The notes below the pieces were generated by a model. The model did not search any database and was not told the origin of the DNA. It saw only the letters and a program-made list of their open reading frames with translations. From assembly GCA_003566475.1 (NCBI GenBank), contig PXDE01000007.1, positions 1-9,638 of the forward strand: 9,638 nt of DNA, written 5' to 3'. Source of the DNA: PVC group bacterium (GTDB lineage Bacteria; Verrucomicrobiota; Kiritimatiellia; SS1-B-03-39; PXDE01). Position numbers and translations under genes: made by a program. Positions 7,312-9,638 of the stretch are shown piece after piece (positions within the stretch are counted from its first letter, which is position 1; every line of letters begins with the position of its first letter).

Positions 7312-7613
7312 GGAATCAGCTCCCCCCGCAACGCGACCTCCATCCCCGCATCCACCGATGGCGGGGGCGGCGGAAGCGAGGGATCGAACCAGTTCCCGGC
7401 GTCCTGATAGAATCGTAGCCAGCGCGCGTTCAGCAGACCCTCCGAGCAGAACACCGGCATGGCGCCGGCGATATGCAGGCGAAAGGCGGTCCGGGACACC
7501 CAGTCGTCCTCGCCCTGCGGAAGAAAGCCGAACGCCGGTCCATGCGCCCCGGAATGGTGCGTGGGGCCGGGGCCGAATACCTCATGCAGCGAGAGCGCGG
7601 GTTGCCAGGGCAC
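7308..7613 (-). CDS. Small hypothetical protein coupled to the glycosyltransferase gene
   Basis: This is a 101-residue frame from a GTG at 7613 whose TGA overlaps the ATG at 7311, a typical coupled junction. Third positions are mostly G or C, as in real genes here, and no recognised gene competes for this DNA. I do not recognise the protein. It has an HH pair near residue 19, a W/F-rich stretch (ARWLRFYQDAGNWFDP), a run of five prolines and a single Cys. It has no signal peptide or clear membrane helix. The start is weak: no Shine-Dalgarno precedes the GTG, and the frame stays open upstream into the 3' end of the barrel gene, so it may start elsewhere or be the remnant of a longer gene. The ATG at 7460 (residue 52) is another possible start. 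Confidence 0.5.
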   Translation of the reverse strand: MPWQPALSLHEVFGPGPTHHSGAHGPAFGFLPQGEDDWVSRTAFRLHIAGAMPVFCSEGLLNARWLRFYQDAGNWFDPSLPPPPPSVDAGMEVALRGELIP

Positions 7614-7648
7614 GGGGAATGGCGAGGTGGAGCCGGAGTTGAGACGCC

Positions 7649-8896
7649 TTAGAAGGGAACCATCAGTTGCACGTTGCCGCCGCCGTTGCGGAGGCGGGTC
7701 GGGTACGTGGTGGCGTTAAGGGTCAGGATCGCCCCGCCGGAAAAGCCGATTTCGAGGGGAAGGGTCAGCTTCACCTGTCCTACCCGCCGCCGCGAGCCGT
7801 CGGGCTCGGCCTGGGAGCTGGAGGGCTCGTCGGTGGACAGGCGGTTGAGATAAAGGCCGGGCCAGAACAGCGCCCTCTCCGACGCCAGGGGAATGAGCAG
7901 GCCGCCGTGGAGGGTGGTCTCGCGACGATCCAGGCTGTGCGGTGCGTCGTCGCCGCGGAAGGCCTCGTCGATCCGGAAGCGCCGGACCCCCAGCCATCCG
8001 CCCATGCCCTCGTCTGGATTGCGCCGGATCTCCAGTCCGAAGGCCTGGTTGTGCCGGGTCAGATCCTCTTCGGCCGGACTCGTGCCCCGGTTTCGTTCCC
8101 AATGCTTCCGGGTCCGGCCGACTTCCCCGTCCAGCGTGACGAACCAGGGCCCGGCGATTCGGCGGTCCACCGCCCCGCCCCCTCCGACCTGGCGATGCCG
8201 GAAGCGCAGATCATCGGCATCGAGGTCCAGCCGCGCCTCGGGGTTCCAGTTCACCCAGGCGTCGATCTGGGTGTCCGGATCGGGGCGGAAGTGGAGGTCG
8301 GCGAACCAGGTCCAGGGGTCCTGGTCGTAGCGGCCTTCGTCGGACTTGCGGTCGAAGGTGGCATCCACCGCCACCCCGGCCAGGCGGAGGCGGGCCGACT
8401 CCCGGGGCGTCCAGGTCCATTCCGCATAGACGTCGATATCCTCCTTCTCGGGCAGGATCTCTCCCAGCAGGGCCAGCCGCCAGGTCTCCCCGCCGTGCCA
8501 GCCCATGCCCGCCACCGCCCGGTCGAACCGGCCGTCGAAGTCCTCGTCGCGGTGATACCGGAACTCGAAATCGAAGCGCTCGTCCAGCGGCTGGACCATC
8601 CGAAGCTCCATCTCCACCAGCAGCTCCTTGCTGCGGAGGCTGCCCGCCGTCGCCCGGAACCCGGACGGATCCTGCCGCCACGCCTGATCCATCTCCGGCC
8701 GGGGGCGGAAGGTGAACCGGTTGAGAAAGGTCCGGCCGGTCAGGTCGAAATCCCGTCCCCGCAGGGCGTCCTCACGGCGGAGGGGGGACGGGTCGTAGGC
8801 CCGGCCCCCGCCCGGCGCCGCCACCAGCCCCCCGGCCAGCGCCAGTCCCCGCCCAACGTTCCGAAAGGCGGTGCTAAGGCGGGCGGGGCTTGGCAT
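7649..8896 (-). CDS. Probable outer-membrane beta-barrel protein
   Basis: The product is 415 residues. Residues 1-33 resemble a Sec signal peptide (Arg-containing start, GLALAGGLVAAPGG core, cleavage near GRA before Tyr34). The rest consists of many short strands with alternating hydrophobic and polar residues (for example RFDFEFRYHRDEDF, TWFADLHFRPD, TQIDAWVNWN), separated by Asp/Gly/Arg-rich turns. It contains many Trp, Tyr and Phe residues, has no long hydrophobic helix, and ends in VQLMVPF. A terminal Phe on a final strand is the usual BAM insertion signal. I cannot assign a family or substrate. It is the first gene of the minus-strand set; a weak AGGG seven bases upstream supports the ATG at 8896. 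A periplasmic beta-rich protein is a less likely alternative. Confidence 0.78.
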   Translation of the reverse strand: MPSPARLSTAFRNVGRGLALAGGLVAAPGGGRAYDPSPLRREDALRGRDFDLTGRTFLNRFTFRPRPEMDQAWRQDPSGFRATAGSLRSKELLVEMELRMVQPLDERFDFEFRYHRDEDFDGRFDRAVAGMGWHGGETWRLALLGEILPEKEDIDVYAEWTWTPRESARLRLAGVAVDATFDRKSDEGRYDQDPWTWFADLHFRPDPDTQIDAWVNWNPEARLDLDADDLRFRHRQVGGGGAVDRRIAGPWFVTLDGEVGRTRKHWERNRGTSPAEEDLTRHNQAFGLEIRRNPDEGMGGWLGVRRFRIDEAFRGDDAPHSLDRRETTLHGGLLIPLASERALFWPGLYLNRLSTDEPSSSQAEPDGSRRRVGQVKLTLPLEIGFSGGAILTLNATTYPTRLRNGGGNVQLMVPF

Positions 8897-8959
8897 CTGC
8901 GTACCCTACCGCGCCCCCGCCCGCCTGACCAGCCCGAGGTGCCAGCCCAGGCCCCTACT

Positions 8960-9046
8960 AGGGACAGGTCTGCTTCAGCCCTCATCTCCATTGGGGACAG
9001 GTCTTCTCTACGGCCTGGGGACAGACCCTGGTCCGGGGGACAGGCC
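8960..9046 (+). repeat. Four direct copies of an 11-base GGGGACAGGTC-like word
   Basis: AGGGACAGGTC (8960-8970), GGGGACAGGTC (8993-9003), GGGGACAGACC (9017-9027) and GGGGACAGGCC (9036-9046) are all in the same direction. Start-to-start spacings shrink from 33 to 24 to 19 bases. They lie in the gap between the divergent barrel and transposase genes and point towards the transposase. The first copy overlaps a small palindrome, CCCTACTAGGG (8953-8963). The shared GGGACAG core with variable last bases looks like repeated protein-binding sites or degraded terminal repeats of a RAYT-related element. Confidence 0.7.
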
Positions 9047-9065
9047 AACTTTTTTTGGCAAAGTT
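9047..9065. repeat. AT-rich inverted repeat after the GGGACAG cluster
   Basis: AACTTT (9047-9052) and AAAGTT (9060-9065) form a 6-bp stem with a seven-base loop inside an unusually T-rich run for this DNA. It directly follows the last GGGACAG copy. As RNA in the plus direction it is too weak for a terminator; it may be part of the same element. Confidence 0.4.
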
Positions 9066-9088
9066 CCGGTCACGAACCTGTAATAGGG

Positions 9089-9114
9089 GTAGAGGCCCGG
9101 CATTCGGCCGGGCC
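9089..9114 (+). repeat. REP-like GTAG-footed GC hairpin upstream of the RAYT gene
   Basis: GTAG (9089-9092) is followed after one base by a perfect 8-bp stem, GGCCCGGC (9094-9101) and GCCGGGCC (9107-9114), closing a five-base ATTCG loop. It ends 20 bases before the transposase ATG. RAYT genes are usually bordered by the REP hairpins they recognise, with GTAG or a close variant at the 5' foot, and this fits that plan. It might also act as a structure in the 5' leader of the transposase mRNA and limit translation. Confidence 0.65.
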
Positions 9115-9134
9115 GACCACCGGAGATTAGCGTT

Positions 9135-9638
9135 ATGAGAACGCCGAGAGCGAAGGGAGAGGGGCGGACCTGCTACCATGTGATGAGCCGCATCGTGGAC
9201 CGGGTGATGCGCCTGGGACCGGCCGAGAAGGACCGGTTCACGGAGCTGATGCGGTCCTGCGGGGACTTCTGCGGGGTTCGGCTGCACAGCCACGCCATCA
9301 TGGACAACCACTTCCACATCCTGGTGGAAGCCGGTGGGGACCAGGAGGTTCCCGAGGAGGAGGTCGTCCGGCGGATGCGGGCGCTCTACCCGGAGGCCGA
9401 GGTCGAGGCGAGGACGGAGCGGTGGCGGCAGTGGCGGGCGGAGGGGCTGGGACACCTGGCCGAGGCCGACCTGGCCGCGCTCCGAGCTCGGATGAACGAC
9501 ATCTCGGCCTTCATGAAGACCCTCAAGCAGCGGTTCAGCCAGTGGTACAACCGCGAGAACGACCGCCGGGGGACGCTGTGGGAGGATCGCTACAAGAGCG
9601 TTCTGGTGGAGAATGGGCGGGCCCTGCAGATCATCCGC
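9135..9638 (+). CDS. RAYT-family REP-associated transposase (Y1/IS200-like), 3' end outside window
   Basis: From the ATG at 9135, 168 residues are visible before the window ends. The N-terminus has the YHVMSR motif (14-19). The HUH metal-binding motif is in HSHAIMDNHFHILV (H59-F60-H61). An Arg/Glu-rich insertion of about 50 residues (66-119) follows, then FMKTLKQRFSQWYN (126-139) and GTLWEDRYKSVLVE (146-159). This order matches RAYT domesticated single-strand transposases, which cut and join REP hairpins at GTAG. By analogy with E. coli TnpA-REP (Tyr115 in its YIxxNP-like motif), the catalytic Tyr should be a few codons past the edge and cannot be checked. GGAG lies nine bases before the ATG. 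A GTAG hairpin lies directly upstream and no flanking terminal repeats of a full IS are visible, which favours a stationary RAYT over an active IS200 element. Confidence 0.92.
   Translation, partial: MRTPRAKGEGRTCYHVMSRIVDRVMRLGPAEKDRFTELMRSCGDFCGVRLHSHAIMDNHFHILVEAGGDQEVPEEEVVRRMRALYPEAEVEARTERWRQWRAEGLGHLAEADLAALRARMNDISAFMKTLKQRFSQWYNRENDRRGTLWEDRYKSVLVENGRALQIIR

Noticed and set aside
7667..9130. Plus-strand frame of 487 codons opposite the barrel gene
   Set aside because: It is low-complexity Gly/Pro/Arg sequence and runs through the GGGACAG repeat cluster, while the opposite strand encodes signal-peptide and barrel-like strands.
9135..9638. Complete IS200/IS605 insertion sequence
   Set aside because: The insertion after the HUH and the LWEDRYK motif place it with RAYTs, no accessory tnpB/iscB frame is seen, and the downstream side is not in the window.

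Overview
The window is strongly G+C-rich bacterial DNA with tightly packed genes and a clear preference for G or C at third codon positions. It encodes cell-envelope functions of a Gram-negative (diderm) cell: a TonB energy transducer, a signal-peptide TPR protein and a C-terminal-Phe outer-membrane barrel. The TonB C-terminal domain (the 'FELAHLDQPP...YPP' lead-in) and the transposase at the right edge (long insertion after the HUH motif, then FMKTLKQRF and GTLWEDRYK) resemble proteins I associate with Verrucomicrobiota, especially Opitutaceae-like lineages. That assignment is family memory, not a search result, and is tentative.

Layout, left to right. Bases 2-529 (+) hold the 3' part of a TonB gene, with its Pro-rich linker running off the left edge. 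It overlaps by one base (TGATG) a periplasmic TPR protein gene at 529-1812 (+); the ExbB and ExbD genes expected with such a pair would lie off the left edge. Facing them is a small regulator at 1861-2298 (-), an HTH domain joined to a Cys-rich 'two-CW' type tail. A gene-free stretch follows at 2299-2747, rich in structure: a REPIN-like pair of inverted hairpins each carrying a GTAG foot, a short tandem repeat, and two consecutive G-quadruplex-type motifs on the minus strand.

Four minus-strand genes follow, transcribed from right to left: an outer-membrane beta-barrel protein (7649-8896), a small unknown ORF (7308-7613), a GT-C type integral-membrane glycosyltransferase coupled to it by an ATGA overlap (5617-7311), and a large fused FAD/Fe-S D-2-hydroxyacid dehydrogenase (2748-5570). 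A short hairpin sits in the 46-base gap before the last gene, so the dehydrogenase may be a separate unit or the end of a longer transcript.

The right end (8897-9638) is a mobile-element-related module. Four copies of a GGGACAGG(T/C)C-like word and a GTAG-footed GC hairpin lie just upstream of a RAYT-family (REP-associated tyrosine transposase, Y1/IS200-like) gene that is cut by the window edge. This RAYT and the REPIN-like element about 6.6 kb away, both with GTAG feet, are the most interesting pairing in the window. The rest is ordinary accessory and housekeeping content, and I see no complete new defence or biosynthetic system.
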